The notes beneath the pieces are model-generated. The model had not been told where the DNA came from and did not search any database. It saw only the letters and a list, made by a program, of their open reading frames with translations. Of a DNA stretch of 64,000 bases, positions 31,260 to 41,950 are shown piece after piece. The DNA comes from Pseudomonas protegens CHA0 (GTDB lineage Bacteria; Pseudomonadota; Gammaproteobacteria; Pseudomonadales; Pseudomonadaceae). The stretch spans positions 621,001 to 685,000 of the forward strand of contig NC_021237.1 in the NCBI RefSeq assembly GCF_000397205.1. Direction: 5' to 3'. Within the stretch, counting starts at the first letter, position 1; each line of letters begins with the position of its first letter. A program made the translations under genes and the position numbers.

Positions 31260-32366
31260 ATGGAAAATAATCAGCCGATTATCATCAAGCGCGTCAAGCG
31301 CTTCGCTGGCGGACATCACGGGGGCGCCTGGAAAATCGCCTTCGCCGACTTCGCCACGGCGATGATGGCGTTCTTCCTGGTGTTGTGGCTGCTGTCCACG
31401 GCCACCCCGGAACAGAAGATCGCCATCGCCGGTTACTTCAAGGACCCGATCGGCTTCTCGGAAAGCGGTACGCCCTACATCATCGACCTGGGCGGCTCCC
31501 CTGAGCTGGCGCCGGACAACACCCTCAACCCCGAGATCAAGTCCCAGCCACAACCGGACAAGGTCACGGTGGATGCCGACCAGGTGGAGGGCATGGCCGA
31601 GCAGGTCGAGCGCGAGCGTCTCGAGTTGCTGTTGCAAGAGTTGCAGAACAAGGTTGAAGAAAACCCGCAACTGCAGAAGTTCAAGGACCAGATCCTCTTC
31701 GAGATCACCCCGGACGGCCTGCGGATCCAGATCATGGACGCCGAGAACCGGCCGATGTTCGACTCTGGCAGTGCACGTCTGAAGCCGTATTTCGAAGACA
31801 TCCTGCTGGCCATGGCTGACACCATCAAGACCGTGCCGAACAAGATCAGCATCAGCGGTCACACCGACGCCAAGCCCTATTCGGGCACTGGCGACTTCGG
31901 CAACTGGGAACTGTCGGCCAACCGGGCCAACGCTGCGCGTCGGGCGCTGGTGGCGGGTGGTTATCCTGATCCGCAAGTTGCGCGTGTGGTGGGCTTTGCT
32001 TCGTCGGCTCTATTCGATCGCAAGGACCCGTTCAACCCGGTCAACCGGCGCATCGATATCGTCGTGCTGACCAAGAAGGCCCAGCGTGCCATCGAGGGTG
32101 AGCAGACCGATCCCAATGCTCCGGTACCGACCCAGGGTAGCGGTGCTCCCGGTGAAGTACCGGGGGCGGCAGCCGACCCGAATGCCTTGCCGCCCGGTAG
32201 CGAACCGCTGCCGGCGCACGAGGTGCGTCAACGTATGAATATCTTCGAGGACGGTGTGCTGAAGATGGACGAGCAGGGTGCGGCGGGCCAGTCTTCCGCT
32301 CCGGCTCCGGCTCCGGCTCCCACTGCTCCGGTGGCGCCGCCCGCTACGCCGGGCACGGCGAAGTGA
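31260..32366 (+). CDS. motB: Flagellar motor stator protein MotB
   Basis: A 368-residue protein. The single N-terminal helix carries the proton-binding aspartate D30 (IAFADFATAMMAFFLVLWLL region). The C-terminal OmpA-like peptidoglycan-binding domain includes ISGHTDAKPY and NRRIDIVVL. The tail is a Pro/Ala-rich, low-complexity stretch typical of Pseudomonas MotB. It anchors the stator to the cell wall. Confidence 0.96.
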   Translation: MENNQPIIIKRVKRFAGGHHGGAWKIAFADFATAMMAFFLVLWLLSTATPEQKIAIAGYFKDPIGFSESGTPYIIDLGGSPELAPDNTLNPEIKSQPQPDKVTVDADQVEGMAEQVERERLELLLQELQNKVEENPQLQKFKDQILFEITPDGLRIQIMDAENRPMFDSGSARLKPYFEDILLAMADTIKTVPNKISISGHTDAKPYSGTGDFGNWELSANRANAARRALVAGGYPDPQVARVVGFASSALFDRKDPFNPVNRRIDIVVLTKKAQRAIEGEQTDPNAPVPTQGSGAPGEVPGAAADPNALPPGSEPLPAHEVRQRMNIFEDGVLKMDEQGAAGQSSAPAPAPAPTAPVAPPATPGTAK

Positions 32367-32370
32367 CAAA

Positions 32371-32401
32371 CGACAAGGCCGCGAAGATCGCGGCCTTGTC
32401 G
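32371..32401. terminator. Hairpin between motB and rsgA
   Basis: A 14-bp perfect stem CGACAAGGCCGCGA / TCGCGGCCTTGTCG with loop AGA. No T-run, but placed between converging genes. Confidence 0.6.
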
Positions 32402-32418
32402 TATCTGGGTCAGGTCAA

Positions 32419-33450
32419 TCAGTAACTGTTGTCTGGCAGGCTGGCGAGGATCGAGCGGTAGCTGTTCATCCGTTGCTGCTGGATCCGCCCGTCTTCCAGG
32501 GCCTTGAGCAAGGCACAGCCCGGCTCGCGATCGTGCTTGCAATCGCGGAAGCGGCAGGTGCCCAGCAAGTCATTGAACTCGATGAACCCGGCCTCGACAT
32601 CGGCGCGGCTGACATGGCCGAGGCCGAACTCACGGATACCGGGGGAGTCGATCAGCTCACCGCCACCGGGGAAGTGGAACAGGCGCGCGGTCGTGGTGGT
32701 GTGAGTGCCCTGGCCGGAGAACTCCGACAGCGGGCCGACGCGGGTTTCGACTTCCGGCAGCAGGCTGTTGACCAGGGACGACTTGCCCACCCCCGACTGG
32801 CCGACGAATACACTGATGCGCCCGTCCAGCAGGGCTTGCAACTGCTCCATGCCGTCGCCGTGATGAGCCGAGACCTCCAGCAGCGGGTAGCCCAGCTGGC
32901 GGTAGACCGCGAGCAGGGCGTTGAGCGCAGGGGCGTTCTGCTCATCGATCAGGTCGGCCTTGTTCAGCAGCAGCAACGGCCGGATTCCAGCATGCTCGGC
33001 GGCTACCAGGTAGCGGTCGATCAGGTTGGCGTGGGGCTCTGGCATGGGCGCAAACACGATCACGATCATGTCGACGTTGGCGGCCACCGGCTTGAGTTGG
33101 CCGCGGCTGTCCGGGCGGCACAGCTCGGTGCTGCGCGGCAGTTGCGCGACGATCACCCCGATGCCCTGGTTGCCGGCGCGCCAGACCACCTGGTCGCCGG
33201 TCACCAGGGCCGGCAGGTTGGCCCGCAGGTAGCAGCGGAACACCTGGCCGGCCGTTTCGCCTTCGCGAGCCTCGACTTCGACCTGGACGCCGAAGTGGGC
33301 GATGACCAGGCCGGTCTGTTCCGGGCCCAGGTCGCCACCTTCCAGCGCCTCGACGGCAGAGGACTCGCGTTTGGCGGCGCGGGCGGCGCGCTCACCCTGG
33401 ATCTTTTCGATGCGCCAGTTTTGGCGGCGATTGAGCTGGCGTTTGGCCAT
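32419..33450 (-). CDS. rsgA: Small ribosomal subunit maturation GTPase RsgA
   Basis: A 343-residue circularly permuted GTPase that acts late in 30S assembly. An N-terminal OB fold is followed by the G motifs in permuted order: NKADL (G4), SAHHGDG (G5), [10 protein letters not shown] (G1) and DSPG (G3). The C-terminal zinc domain has [14 protein letters not shown]. It converges on motAB and is divergent from orn. Confidence 0.96.
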   Translation of the reverse strand: MAKRQLNRRQNWRIEKIQGERAARAAKRESSAVEALEGGDLGPEQTGLVIAHFGVQVEVEAREGETAGQVFRCYLRANLPALVTGDQVVWRAGNQGIGVIVAQLPRSTELCRPDSRGQLKPVAANVDMIVIVFAPMPEPHANLIDRYLVAAEHAGIRPLLLLNKADLIDEQNAPALNALLAVYRQLGYPLLEVSAHHGDGMEQLQALLDGRISVFVGQSGVGKSSLVNSLLPEVETRVGPLSEFSGQGTHTTTTARLFHFPGGGELIDSPGIREFGLGHVSRADVEAGFIEFNDLLGTCRFRDCKHDREPGCALLKALEDGRIQQQRMNSYRSILASLPDNSY

Positions 33451-33558
33451 TGGTGTTCCGTGTCGATAATTACGGCGGATAGGTAAAACGGCGGCGAGTT
33501 TAGCACGCCGGGCAGGCCCTCTAGGCTAAACTGCGCAACTACGCCGAGGAGCCCACCC

Positions 33559-34101
33559 ATGCAAAACCCGCAGAACCTGATTTGGATCGACCTGGAAATG
33601 ACCGGTCTGAACCCTGACACCGACGTCATCATCGAGATGGCCACCATTGTCACTGACAGCAACCTCAACACCTTGGCTGAAGGACCGGTCATCGCCATCC
33701 ACCAGAGCGACGAGATCCTCGCCGGCATGGATGAATGGAACACCCGCCAGCACGGCGGTTCCGGTCTGACCCAGCGCGTTCGCGAAAGCCGCATCAGCAT
33801 GGCCGAAGCCGAAGCCCAGACCATTGCCTTCCTGGAGCAGTGGGTACCCAAGGGTAAATCGCCGATCTGTGGCAACAGCATCTGCCAGGACCGGCGCTTC
33901 CTGTACCGCCACATGAAGGCTCTGGAAAGCTACTTCCACTACCGCAACCTGGACGTCTCGACCCTCAAGGAACTGGCCGCCCGCTGGGCGCCGGACGTGC
34001 GCGACAGCTTCAAGAAAGGCAGCACCCACCTGGCCCTGGACGATATTCGCGAGTCCATTGCCGAGCTCCAGCACTACCGCAAGCACTTCATCAAGTTCTG
34101 A
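33559..34101 (+). CDS. orn: Oligoribonuclease
   Basis: A 180-residue DEDDh 3'-5' exonuclease that degrades 2-5 nt RNAs and, in Pseudomonas, linear pGpG from c-di-GMP turnover. The catalytic [13 protein letters not shown] lies at the N-terminus, [11 protein letters not shown] in the middle, and [11 protein letters not shown] contains the final His/Asp pair. Divergent from rsgA, a widely conserved pair. Confidence 0.97.
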   Translation: MQNPQNLIWIDLEMTGLNPDTDVIIEMATIVTDSNLNTLAEGPVIAIHQSDEILAGMDEWNTRQHGGSGLTQRVRESRISMAEAEAQTIAFLEQWVPKGKSPICGNSICQDRRFLYRHMKALESYFHYRNLDVSTLKELAARWAPDVRDSFKKGSTHLALDDIRESIAELQHYRKHFIKF

Positions 34102-34104
34102 CCC

Positions 34105-34154
34105 GCAGGCGTCGGCTTGCCGGCGAACGGGCGCCCGTTGCGACTCGGCGCCCG
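34105..34154. repeat. Degenerate REP with hairpin after orn
   Basis: GCAGGCGTCGGCTTGCCGGC followed by an 8-bp inverted repeat CGGGCGCC / GGCGCCCG. It is probably a decayed REP acting as transcript end. Confidence 0.5.
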
Positions 34155-34221
34155 TACCCGCCCCCTTTTGGTGCCCGCTTCAACTGAGTAGACTGCGCGC
34201 CTTCCTGCAAGGACCGCCATC

Positions 34222-34833
34222 ATGCTGTTGATGCTTTATCTGATTGCCATTACCGCCGAAGCCATGACCGGTGCCCTGTCTGCCGGCCGGCGCGGCATGG
34301 ACTGGTTCGGTGTGGTGCTGATTGCCTGCGTCACCGCACTCGGCGGCGGTTCTGTGCGTGATGTGCTGCTGGGCCACTACCCGCTGACCTGGGTCAAGCA
34401 CCCGGAATACCTGGTGCTGACCTCGGTGGCGGCATTGGTGACGATCTTCATCGCGCCCTTGATGCGTCACCTGCGCTCGCTGTTTCTGGTGCTCGACGCC
34501 GTGGGCCTGGTGGCCTTTACCCTGATTGGCTGCATGACTGCCCTGGAAATGGGCCACGGCATGCTGGTGGCTTCAGTCAGTGGGGTGATCACCGGGGTCT
34601 TTGGCGGCATCCTCAGGGACATCTTCTGCAACGATATCCCGCTGATCTTTCGCCGCGAGCTGTACGCCAGCGTGTCCTTCGCCGCAGCCTGGTGCTACAT
34701 GCTGTGCATCTACCTGCAACTGCCCAGCGAGCAGTCGATCCTGGTAACCCTGTTCGGCGGCTTTCTATTGCGCCTGCTGGCGATCCGTTTTCACTGGGAA
34801 ATGCCCAAGTTCGTCTACAACGACGAACACTGA
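34222..34833 (+). CDS. TRIC-type cation channel family protein (UPF0126, YicG/YadS)
   Basis: A 203-residue membrane protein with seven predicted helices in two repeats. Each repeat has the glycine-rich signature: ALGGGSVRDVLLG in the first and TGVFGGILRDIFC in the second. Prokaryotic TRIC homologues form trimeric monovalent-cation channels; the role in Pseudomonas is not established. Its 3' end overlaps the converging queG gene by 19 bp. Confidence 0.88.
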   Translation: MLLMLYLIAITAEAMTGALSAGRRGMDWFGVVLIACVTALGGGSVRDVLLGHYPLTWVKHPEYLVLTSVAALVTIFIAPLMRHLRSLFLVLDAVGLVAFTLIGCMTALEMGHGMLVASVSGVITGVFGGILRDIFCNDIPLIFRRELYASVSFAAAWCYMLCIYLQLPSEQSILVTLFGGFLLRLLAIRFHWEMPKFVYNDEH

Positions 34834-35894
34834 CGGTTGGCGTGCTGGTCCAGGGCCCATTGCACATGTTCGCGAACCAGTTCCGAGGGGTAGTCCTGGC
34901 GGGCCTTGAGGGCTTCCAGCACCGGAATGCTAGAGGGGGCGTTGCCCAGGCCTACCGCCAGGTTGCGTAGCCAGCGCTCGTAGCCGGCGCGGCGCAAGGG
35001 CGAACCTTCGGTATTGCTGAGGAATTTGTCCTCGTCCCACATGAACAGCTCTGCCAGTTCGGCATTGTCCAGGTTGTGCCGGGGCTTGAAGTCGCCCTCG
35101 GCCGTTGAGCGGGCGAAGCGATTCCAGGGGCAGACGATCTGGCAGTCATCGCAGCCGAATACCCGGTTGCCGATCAGCGGGCGCAGGTCTTCGGGGATGG
35201 CGCTTTTGAGCTCGATGGTCAGGTAGGAAATGCAGCGTCGGGCATCCAGCACATAGGGGCCGACGAAGGCGTTGGTCGGGCAGATGTCCAGGCAGGCGGT
35301 GCAGCGGCCGCAGTGCTCCGTGGCGTGGGGCGCGTCCACCGGCAGGGGCAGGTCGACGAACAATTCGCTGAGGAAGAAGTAGCTGCCGGCTTTGCGATTC
35401 AGCACCAGGGTGTTCTTGCCGATCCAGCCGAGCCCGGCCTGTTCGGCGATGGCTTTTTCCAGCACCGGAGCGCTATCGACGAAGGCGCGGTAGCCAAAGG
35501 GGCCGATGGCTTGCTGGATGCGCTCGGCCAGTTGCTGTACGCGCTTGCGGATCAGCTTGTGATAATCGCGCCCCAGGGCATAGCGCGAAACATAGGCCTT
35601 GGAAGGCTGGGCCAGGCGCTGGGCCATCTGGGTGTCGCCGGGCAGGTAGTCCATGCGCAGCGAAACCACCCGCAGGGTGCCAGGCACCAACTGGTCGGGA
35701 TGGGAGCGTTTGCTGCCATGGGCGCCCATGTATTCCATCTCGCCGTGGTAGCCGGCGGCGAGCCAGCGTTCCAGGTGCTGCTCATGCTCGGCCAGGTCCA
35801 GGCCGCTGATGCCGACTTGTTGAAAGCCCAGTTCGCGGCCCCAGTCCTTGATCGATTGGGCGAGAGCGGGAAGATCCTGGGTAATAGCGGGCAT
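34815..35894 (-). CDS. queG: Epoxyqueuosine reductase
   Basis: A 359-residue cobalamin- and Fe-S-dependent enzyme for the last step of queuosine synthesis in tRNA. Two [4Fe-4S] motifs are seen: CGRCTACLDICP and CDDCQIVCP. ALGRDYHKLIRKR and the C-terminal HEAT-like region fit the family. I took the ATG at 35894 (MPAITQDLP), which gives the family length, over an in-frame start 27 codons upstream that would overlap the nnrD start; no strong ribosome site is visible. Divergent from nnrD. Confidence 0.95.
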   Translation of the reverse strand: MPAITQDLPALAQSIKDWGRELGFQQVGISGLDLAEHEQHLERWLAAGYHGEMEYMGAHGSKRSHPDQLVPGTLRVVSLRMDYLPGDTQMAQRLAQPSKAYVSRYALGRDYHKLIRKRVQQLAERIQQAIGPFGYRAFVDSAPVLEKAIAEQAGLGWIGKNTLVLNRKAGSYFFLSELFVDLPLPVDAPHATEHCGRCTACLDICPTNAFVGPYVLDARRCISYLTIELKSAIPEDLRPLIGNRVFGCDDCQIVCPWNRFARSTAEGDFKPRHNLDNAELAELFMWDEDKFLSNTEGSPLRRAGYERWLRNLAVGLGNAPSSIPVLEALKARQDYPSELVREHVQWALDQHANRQCSSL

Positions 35895-35957
35895 GAGGCG
35901 AGAGAAACCGGGGCTGAGGTGCGTATAATTCTGCCAGACATCGGAGCTCGAAGACGC

Positions 35958-36818
35958 ATGCCGCAGACAAAACACCCTCTACCTGACGTTCAGTTGCTGA
36001 CTTCTGGCCATTTGCCATATCTGAGTGGACGACTTCGCGATGCCCACAAGGGCCAGTTCGGCCACCTGTTGCTGATTGGGGGCGATCGAGGTTTTGCCGG
36101 CGCCGCCTTGCTGAGTGCGGAAAGTGCCTTGCGCAGTGGCGCGGGGCTGGTGTCCCTGGCGACCCGCAGTGAGCATGTGGCTGCCGCTGCGGCGCGCTTG
36201 CCGGAGGTCATGACCCAGGGCACTCATTCGGCCAACCAGTTGATGGGGTTGTTGGCTCGGGCCACGGTGCTGGTGGTCGGGCCGGGGTTGGGGCAGGGCG
36301 CCTGGGGGCGCAGCCTGCTGTCGGCGGCGGCCAATGCGCCGTTGCCCCAGGTGTGGGATGCCGATGCCTTGAACCTGCTGGCCGAGGGCGGGCTGCAACT
36401 GCCTGCCGCGAGTGTCATCACTCCCCATCCGGGAGAGGCGGCGCGGCTGCTGGGTATCTCCAGCGCCGAGGTGCAGGCGGATCGCCCTGCAGCGGCCCTG
36501 GCGCTGAGCAAAAAATACGCAGCGGTTGCAGTGCTCAAGGGGGCCGGTAGCCTGATCGCCACTGCCGATGGGCGGCTGGCCCGCTGTGACGCCGGGCATC
36601 CGGCGATGGCCACGGCAGGCTTGGGTGATGTGCTGGCTGGCCTGATCGGCGCCTTGCTGGCGCAAGGCTTGTCGGCATTCGATGCCGCCTGCCTGGCGGT
36701 CTGGCTGCATGCCAGCGCGGGCGAGCAGCAAGGCAAATTGGGCCGAGGGCTGGCGGCCAGTGATCTGATTCCAGCCATTCGTCAGTTGTTGGAGGAACAA
36801 TCACCGTGTCTGAGTTAA
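35958..36818 (+). CDS. nnrD: ADP-dependent NAD(P)H-hydrate dehydratase (kinase-like domain only)
   Basis: A 286-residue ribokinase-like protein that repairs hydrated NAD(P)H. Family motifs: GHLLLIGGDRGFAGAA, VVGPGLGQG, WDADALNLLA, TPHPGEAARLL and ATAGLGDVLAG. In E. coli this domain is fused to an N-terminal epimerase (YjeF_N, about 200 residues). Here the epimerase part is missing and queG lies divergently upstream, so an NnrE would have to be encoded elsewhere. It overlaps tsaE by 13 bp. Confidence 0.9.
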   Translation: MPQTKHPLPDVQLLTSGHLPYLSGRLRDAHKGQFGHLLLIGGDRGFAGAALLSAESALRSGAGLVSLATRSEHVAAAAARLPEVMTQGTHSANQLMGLLARATVLVVGPGLGQGAWGRSLLSAAANAPLPQVWDADALNLLAEGGLQLPAASVITPHPGEAARLLGISSAEVQADRPAAALALSKKYAAVAVLKGAGSLIATADGRLARCDAGHPAMATAGLGDVLAGLIGALLAQGLSAFDAACLAVWLHASAGEQQGKLGRGLAASDLIPAIRQLLEEQSPCLS

Positions 36819-37276
36819 CCCTTTTTCTGGCCGACGAACAGGCCATGGTGGAATTTGGTGCACGTATTGCCCAGGTGACCCAAGGCGTGGGGGTGATCTT
36901 CCTCGAAGGCGACCTGGGGGCGGGCAAAACCACCTTGTCGCGAGGGATCATCCGTGGCCTGGGGCACGCGGGGGCAGTGAAGAGCCCGACCTTTACCCTG
37001 GTCGAACCGTACGAGATCGGCTCGGTGCGGGCTTTCCACTTCGACCTGTACCGCCTGGTGGATCCTGAGGAGCTGGAGTTCCTGGGGATTCGCGACTACT
37101 TCGAGGGCGATGCTCTGTGCCTGCTGGAGTGGCCCCAGCGTGGTGCAGGCTTTTTGCCAAAGCCTGACCTGACCATTACCATTACCCCGCATAACAATGG
37201 GCGTTCTGTGCATCTGTTGTCTCAAGGCTCGCGTGGCGAGTCCTGGTGTGCCGCTTTGGCGTTGGAATTCAAATAA
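36806..37276 (+). CDS. tsaE: tRNA threonylcarbamoyladenosine biosynthesis ATPase
   Basis: A 156-residue ATPase that works with TsaB and TsaD to make t6A37 in ANN-decoding tRNAs. The Walker A motif is GDLGAGKTTLSRG at about 35-47; SPTFTLVEPYE and HFDLYRLVDPEELEFLG are the family signatures. The start is GTG at 36806 with GGAGG ten bases upstream. Confidence 0.96.
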   Translation: MSELTLFLADEQAMVEFGARIAQVTQGVGVIFLEGDLGAGKTTLSRGIIRGLGHAGAVKSPTFTLVEPYEIGSVRAFHFDLYRLVDPEELEFLGIRDYFEGDALCLLEWPQRGAGFLPKPDLTITITPHNNGRSVHLLSQGSRGESWCAALALEFK

Positions 37277-37291
37277 TTGATGGGGTTAGGT

Positions 37292-38707
37292 ATGCGCATT
37301 CGCGCGTTGGTTGCTGTCGTAGGACTGTTGCTTACGGCATTGGCCGTCGATGCTGTGGCCGCTACACAGGTTCGCAGCGTCCGCCTGTGGCGGGCACCGG
37401 ATAACACGCGACTGGTATTCGACCTGTCCGGCCCGGTTCAGCACAGCGTCTTTACCCTGACGGCCCCGGATCGTCTGGTGATCGATATCAATGGCGCGAC
37501 CCTTGGCGGTCCGCTGAACGTCGCCACGGCCAATACACCGATTACCGCCATGCGCTCGGCACAGCGCACGCCCAGTGACCTGCGGGTGGTCATCGACCTG
37601 AAAAAGGCCGTCACGCCGAAGAGTTTCACCCTGGCGCCCAACGCTCAGTACGGCAATCGCCTGGTGGTCGATCTGTTCGACAACCCGGCTGACGCCGCGC
37701 CACCTACTGCGCCGCCACCTACTGTGGCCACTGTCCCAGCAGTGCCCGTCACTCCGGCGGAGCCGGCGATCAAGCTGCCGCCAGCCCCGGCGGGCAAGCG
37801 CGACATCATTGTGGTGATCGATGCCGGCCACGGCGGCGAAGACCCGGGTGCCTCCGGCTCCCGCGGGCAGCATGAAAAAGACGTGGTGCTGGCCATTGCT
37901 CGCGAATTGCAGCGTCAGGTCAATGGCCTCAAGGGTTTCCGCGCCGAGCTGACCCGTACTGGCGACTACTTCATTCCATTGCGCGGTCGTACCGAGATCG
38001 CCCGCAAGAAGGGCGCCGACCTGTTCGTCTCGATCCACGCCGACGCTGCGCCTTCGGCCGCGGCCTTTGGCGCATCGGTGTTTGCCTTGTCTGAACGTGG
38101 TGCCACGTCGGAAACCGCGCGCTGGCTGGCGGACAGCGAGAACCGTTCCGACCTGATCGGCGGGGCTGGCAACGTCAGCCTGGATGACAAGGACCGGATG
38201 CTGGCCGGGGTGCTGCTGGACCTGTCGATGACAGCGTCCCTGACCTCCAGTCTGAATGTCGGGCAGAAAGTCCTGAACAACATCGGCCGGGTGACTCCGT
38301 TGCACAAACAGCGGGTGGAGCAGGCCGGGTTCATGGTGCTCAAATCCCCGGATATTCCGTCGATCCTGGTGGAAACCGGCTTTATCTCCAACTCCAACGA
38401 GGCCTCGAAGCTGGCCACCGCCAGCCATCAGCAGGCCCTGGCGCGTTCCATCAGCAGCGGCGTGCGGCAGTTCTTCCAGCAGAACCCGCCACCGGGCACC
38501 TATATTGCCTGGCTGCGCGATTCCGGGAAGATCGCCCAGGGGCCGCGTGATCACCGGGTCAATCCGGGGGAAACCCTGGCCATGATCGCCGTGCGCTATC
38601 AGGTCTCCGCGGCCACGCTACGCAGTGCCAACAACCTGAAAAGCGATGAATTGAAAGTGGGGCAGGTGTTGACCATCCCCGGTACAGAACTGGCGGCCAA
38701 GGAATGA
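37292..38707 (+). CDS. amiB: N-acetylmuramoyl-L-alanine amidase
   Basis: A 471-residue periplasmic zinc amidase that splits septal peptidoglycan. Signal peptide about 1-24, AMIN domain about 27-125 (septum targeting), a Pro/Thr/Ala-rich linker, Amidase_3 about 170-390 with zinc-site stretches [18 protein letters not shown] and LVETGFISN, and one LysM domain at the C-terminus ([17 protein letters not shown]). I chose the ATG at 37292 (MRIRALVAV) with GGGGTTAGG in front; another ATG lies four codons earlier. It ends 4 bp inside mutL. Confidence 0.95.
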   Translation: MRIRALVAVVGLLLTALAVDAVAATQVRSVRLWRAPDNTRLVFDLSGPVQHSVFTLTAPDRLVIDINGATLGGPLNVATANTPITAMRSAQRTPSDLRVVIDLKKAVTPKSFTLAPNAQYGNRLVVDLFDNPADAAPPTAPPPTVATVPAVPVTPAEPAIKLPPAPAGKRDIIVVIDAGHGGEDPGASGSRGQHEKDVVLAIARELQRQVNGLKGFRAELTRTGDYFIPLRGRTEIARKKGADLFVSIHADAAPSAAAFGASVFALSERGATSETARWLADSENRSDLIGGAGNVSLDDKDRMLAGVLLDLSMTASLTSSLNVGQKVLNNIGRVTPLHKQRVEQAGFMVLKSPDIPSILVETGFISNSNEASKLATASHQQALARSISSGVRQFFQQNPPPGTYIAWLRDSGKIAQGPRDHRVNPGETLAMIAVRYQVSAATLRSANNLKSDELKVGQVLTIPGTELAAKE

Positions 38708-40614
38708 GTGAATCGGTAATCAGTAGCGCGCGCATCGAGCTGCTCAGCCCGCGCCTGGCCAACCAGATTGCCGCGGGCGAGGTGGTCGAGCGCCCGGCTT
38801 CGGTGATCAAGGAGCTGTTGGAAAACAGCCTGGACTCTGGCGCCAAGCGCATCGATGTGGATGTGGAGCAGGCCGGGGTCAAGCTGCTGCGGGTACGTGA
38901 CGACGGTAGCGGTATTTCCTCCGACGACTTGCCGCTGGCCCTGGCCCGGCACGCCACCAGCAAGATCCGCGACCTTGAAGACCTGGAGCGGGTGATGAGC
39001 CTGGGGTTTCGCGGCGAGGCCCTGGCTTCCATCAGCTCCGTGGCGCGCCTGACCCTCACGTCCCGTACCCGGGATGCCGAGCAGGCCTGGCAGGTGGAAA
39101 CCGAAGGCCGGGACATGGCACCAAGGGTGCAGCCGGCGGCGCACCCGGTAGGCACTTCGGTGGAAGTTCGCGATCTGTTCTTCAATACGCCGGCACGACG
39201 CAAGTTCCTCAAGGCGGAAAAGACCGAGTTTGATCACCTGCAGGAAGTGATCAAGCGCCTGGCCCTGGCGCGTTTCGACGTGGCCTTCCACTTGCGGCAC
39301 AACGGCAAGAGCATCCTCAGCCTGCACGAGGCCAAGGACGACGCCGCTCGTGCCCGTCGTGTGGCAGCGGTGTGCGGTTCGGGCTTCCTGGAGCAGGCGT
39401 TGCCCATCGAGGTCGAGCGCAACGGCTTGCATCTGTGGGGCTGGGTGGGCTTGCCGACCTTCTCCCGCAGCCAGGCGGACCTGCAGTACTTCTACGTCAA
39501 CGGTCGCGCAGTACGGGACAAGCTGGTGGCTCACGCGGTACGCCAGGCTTATCGCGATGTTCTGTTCAACGGTCGACACCCGACCTTTGTTCTGTTTTTC
39601 GAAGTCGACCCGTCGGTGGTCGACGTCAACGTGCACCCGACCAAGCACGAAGTGCGTTTCCGTGACGGGCGCATGGTGCACGACTTCCTTTATGGCACCT
39701 TGCACCGGGCCCTGGGTGATGTGCGGCCCGAGGATCAGTTGGCGGCGCCGGCGGCGGTCGCCGGCATCGTGCGCCCGACAGGTATCGAGGCCGGTGAGTT
39801 CGGGCCTCAGGGTGAGATGCGCCTGGCCGCGAACCTGGCTCTGGAGCAGCCCCAATCCCAGCCGAACTTCAATGCGCCGGGCGCGGGAGCCGGCAGTGGC
39901 TATCAATATCAGTACACGCCACGGCCACAGCCAGTGTTGCCGGCCGCCGAGAGCCAGGGCGTGTACCGCGAGTTCTTTGCCCCGTTGCCGGGGGCGCCGG
40001 CGGCGGCTTTGCCGGACGGCCAGGAGGACATTCCGCCCCTGGGCTATGCCCTGGCCCAGCTCAAGGGGATCTACATCCTGGCGGAAAACGCCCTGGGTCT
40101 GGTGCTGGTGGACATGCACGCGGCTCACGAGCGGATCATGTACGAGCGCTTGAAGGTGGCCATGGCCAGCGAAGGCCTGAGCGGCCAGCCGCTGCTGGTG
40201 CCGGAGTCGATTGCCGTCAGCCAGCGTGAGGCCGATTGCGCTGAAGAACACATGAGCTGGTTTCAGCGCCTGGGCTTCGAGCTGCAGCGCCTGGGCCCGG
40301 AATCCCTGGCGATCCGCCAGATCCCGGCATTGTTGAAGCAGGCGGAAGCCAATCGCCTGGTGCACGACGTACTGGCGGACCTGATGGAGTACGGCACCAG
40401 TGACCGGATCCAGGCCCACCTCAATGAGCTGCTCGGCACCATGGCCTGCCACGGCGCGATCCGCGCCAATCGACGCCTGGCCCTGCCGGAAATGAACGCC
40501 TTGCTGCGGGACATGGAAAACACCGAGCGCAGTGGCCAATGCAACCACGGTCGACCGACCTGGACCCAAATGGGCCTGGACGATCTGGACAAACTCTTTC
40601 TGCGCGGCCGTTGA
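38704..40614 (+). CDS. mutL: DNA mismatch repair protein MutL
   Basis: A 636-residue protein. The GHKL ATPase half has [23 protein letters not shown] and GFRGEAL. The C-terminal half has an endonuclease-type motif D-M-H-A-x2-E-x4-E in [13 protein letters not shown], with Met in the place of the usual Gln, and ends with CNHGRPT. MutH-less bacteria use this latent nickase, whereas E. coli MutL lacks it. The C-terminal Cys/His residues fit a metal site. Start overlaps amiB, and the stop overlaps miaA (TGATG). Confidence 0.97.
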   Translation: MSESVISSARIELLSPRLANQIAAGEVVERPASVIKELLENSLDSGAKRIDVDVEQAGVKLLRVRDDGSGISSDDLPLALARHATSKIRDLEDLERVMSLGFRGEALASISSVARLTLTSRTRDAEQAWQVETEGRDMAPRVQPAAHPVGTSVEVRDLFFNTPARRKFLKAEKTEFDHLQEVIKRLALARFDVAFHLRHNGKSILSLHEAKDDAARARRVAAVCGSGFLEQALPIEVERNGLHLWGWVGLPTFSRSQADLQYFYVNGRAVRDKLVAHAVRQAYRDVLFNGRHPTFVLFFEVDPSVVDVNVHPTKHEVRFRDGRMVHDFLYGTLHRALGDVRPEDQLAAPAAVAGIVRPTGIEAGEFGPQGEMRLAANLALEQPQSQPNFNAPGAGAGSGYQYQYTPRPQPVLPAAESQGVYREFFAPLPGAPAAALPDGQEDIPPLGYALAQLKGIYILAENALGLVLVDMHAAHERIMYERLKVAMASEGLSGQPLLVPESIAVSQREADCAEEHMSWFQRLGFELQRLGPESLAIRQIPALLKQAEANRLVHDVLADLMEYGTSDRIQAHLNELLGTMACHGAIRANRRLALPEMNALLRDMENTERSGQCNHGRPTWTQMGLDDLDKLFLRGR

Positions 40615-41585
40615 TGACCCAGCTTCCTCCAGCGATTTTCCTGATGGGCCCGACCGCTGCGGGCAAGACCGATCTGGCCATCGAACTGACCAAGGTGCTG
40701 CCTTGCGAGCTGATCAGTGTCGACTCGGCGCTGGTCTACCGCGGCATGGACATTGGCACCGCGAAGCCTTCCAGGGAACTGCTGGCGCAGTTTCCCCATC
40801 GCCTGATCGATATTCTCGACCCTGCCGAGAGCTACTCGGCGGCGGATTTCCGTACCGATGCGCTGGCGGCCATGGCCGATATCACCGCCCGGGGCAAGAT
40901 CCCGCTGTTGGTGGGCGGCACCATGCTGTATTACAAGGCGCTGCTTGAAGGCCTGGCGGACATGCCCGCGGCGGATCCGCAGGTACGTGCCGAGCTGGAG
41001 GAGGAGGCTGCACGTCTTGGCTGGCAGGCCCTGCACGACCAGCTGGCGGCGGTGGACCCCGAGTCGGCGGCGCGGATCCACCCCAACGACCCCCAGCGTC
41101 TGACCCGGGCGCTTGAGGTCTATCGGGTCAGTGGCCTGACAATGACCGCCCATCGCCAGCGTCAATTGGCGCAAAGTACTGAAGCAGGCGCATCGGGACG
41201 CAGTCAATTGCCCTATACTGTCGCCAATCTGGCCATCGCTCCGGCGAATCGCCAGGTACTGCACCAGCGTATTGCACAAAGATTCACACAAATGTTGGAA
41301 CAGGGATTCATTGACGAGGTCGTAGCTCTGCGTTCCAGAAGTGACCTGCATGCCGGGTTGCCGTCTATACGTGCAGTGGGCTACCGCCAAGTCTGGGATC
41401 ATCTGGATGGCAAGCTGACGTCAGCCGAAATGCAGGAGCGGGGCATCATTGCCACGCGCCAATTGGCGAAACGCCAGTTCACCTGGTTACGCAGTTGGGC
41501 TGACCTGCAATGGTTGGACAGCCTGGATTGCGACAATCTGCCACGCGCCTTGAAATACTTGGGGACGATCTCCATATTGAGCTGA
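40614..41585 (+). CDS. miaA: tRNA dimethylallyltransferase
   Basis: A 323-residue enzyme that puts the isopentenyl group on A37 of UNN-decoding tRNAs. P-loop [11 protein letters not shown] near the N-terminus, [19 protein letters not shown] (DMAPP/tRNA contact) and [14 protein letters not shown] are family hallmarks. I chose the ATG at 40614, which overlaps the mutL stop, over an upstream in-frame ATG inside mutL. Confidence 0.97.
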   Translation: MTQLPPAIFLMGPTAAGKTDLAIELTKVLPCELISVDSALVYRGMDIGTAKPSRELLAQFPHRLIDILDPAESYSAADFRTDALAAMADITARGKIPLLVGGTMLYYKALLEGLADMPAADPQVRAELEEEAARLGWQALHDQLAAVDPESAARIHPNDPQRLTRALEVYRVSGLTMTAHRQRQLAQSTEAGASGRSQLPYTVANLAIAPANRQVLHQRIAQRFTQMLEQGFIDEVVALRSRSDLHAGLPSIRAVGYRQVWDHLDGKLTSAEMQERGIIATRQLAKRQFTWLRSWADLQWLDSLDCDNLPRALKYLGTISILS

Positions 41586-41677
41586 GTCCTTGCAATTGCC
41601 GTCTATCCTTGGGGGTGTGACGGCTTTGGCCATCTGTTTTCTGATTTTTATTATTGATCCTTAAAGGAGTGCGGCAC

Positions 41678-41938
41678 ATGTCAAAAGGGCATTCGCTACA
41701 AGACCCTTACTTGAATACATTGCGTAAAGAGAAGGTTGGGGTTTCCATCTATCTGGTCAACGGGATCAAGCTGCAAGGTACGATCGAGTCTTTCGACCAG
41801 TTCGTCATCCTGCTGAAGAACACCGTCAGCCAAATGGTTTACAAGCACGCTATCTCGACAGTGGTTCCAGTTCGCCCGATTCGCCTGCCTAGCGCTTCCG
41901 AATCCGAACAGGGTGACGCTGAGCCAGGTAACGCCTGA
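41678..41938 (+). CDS. hfq: RNA chaperone Hfq
   Basis: An 86-residue Sm-like protein. Sm1 and Sm2 are intact ([20 protein letters not shown] and the [10 protein letters not shown] signature), with a short Ser/Glu-rich tail. In Pseudomonas it acts with sRNAs and with Crc in catabolite repression. The ATG at 41678 is preceded by AAAGGAG. A 92-bp gap after miaA may hold its own promoter. Confidence 0.98.
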   Translation: MSKGHSLQDPYLNTLRKEKVGVSIYLVNGIKLQGTIESFDQFVILLKNTVSQMVYKHAISTVVPVRPIRLPSASESEQGDAEPGNA

Positions 41939-41950
41939 TAGGAGTCTCCT

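Noticed and set aside
35313..35957. Upstream extension of nnrD that might hold the missing epimerase domain
   Set aside because: The extension is antisense to queG and shows none of the YjeF_N motifs.
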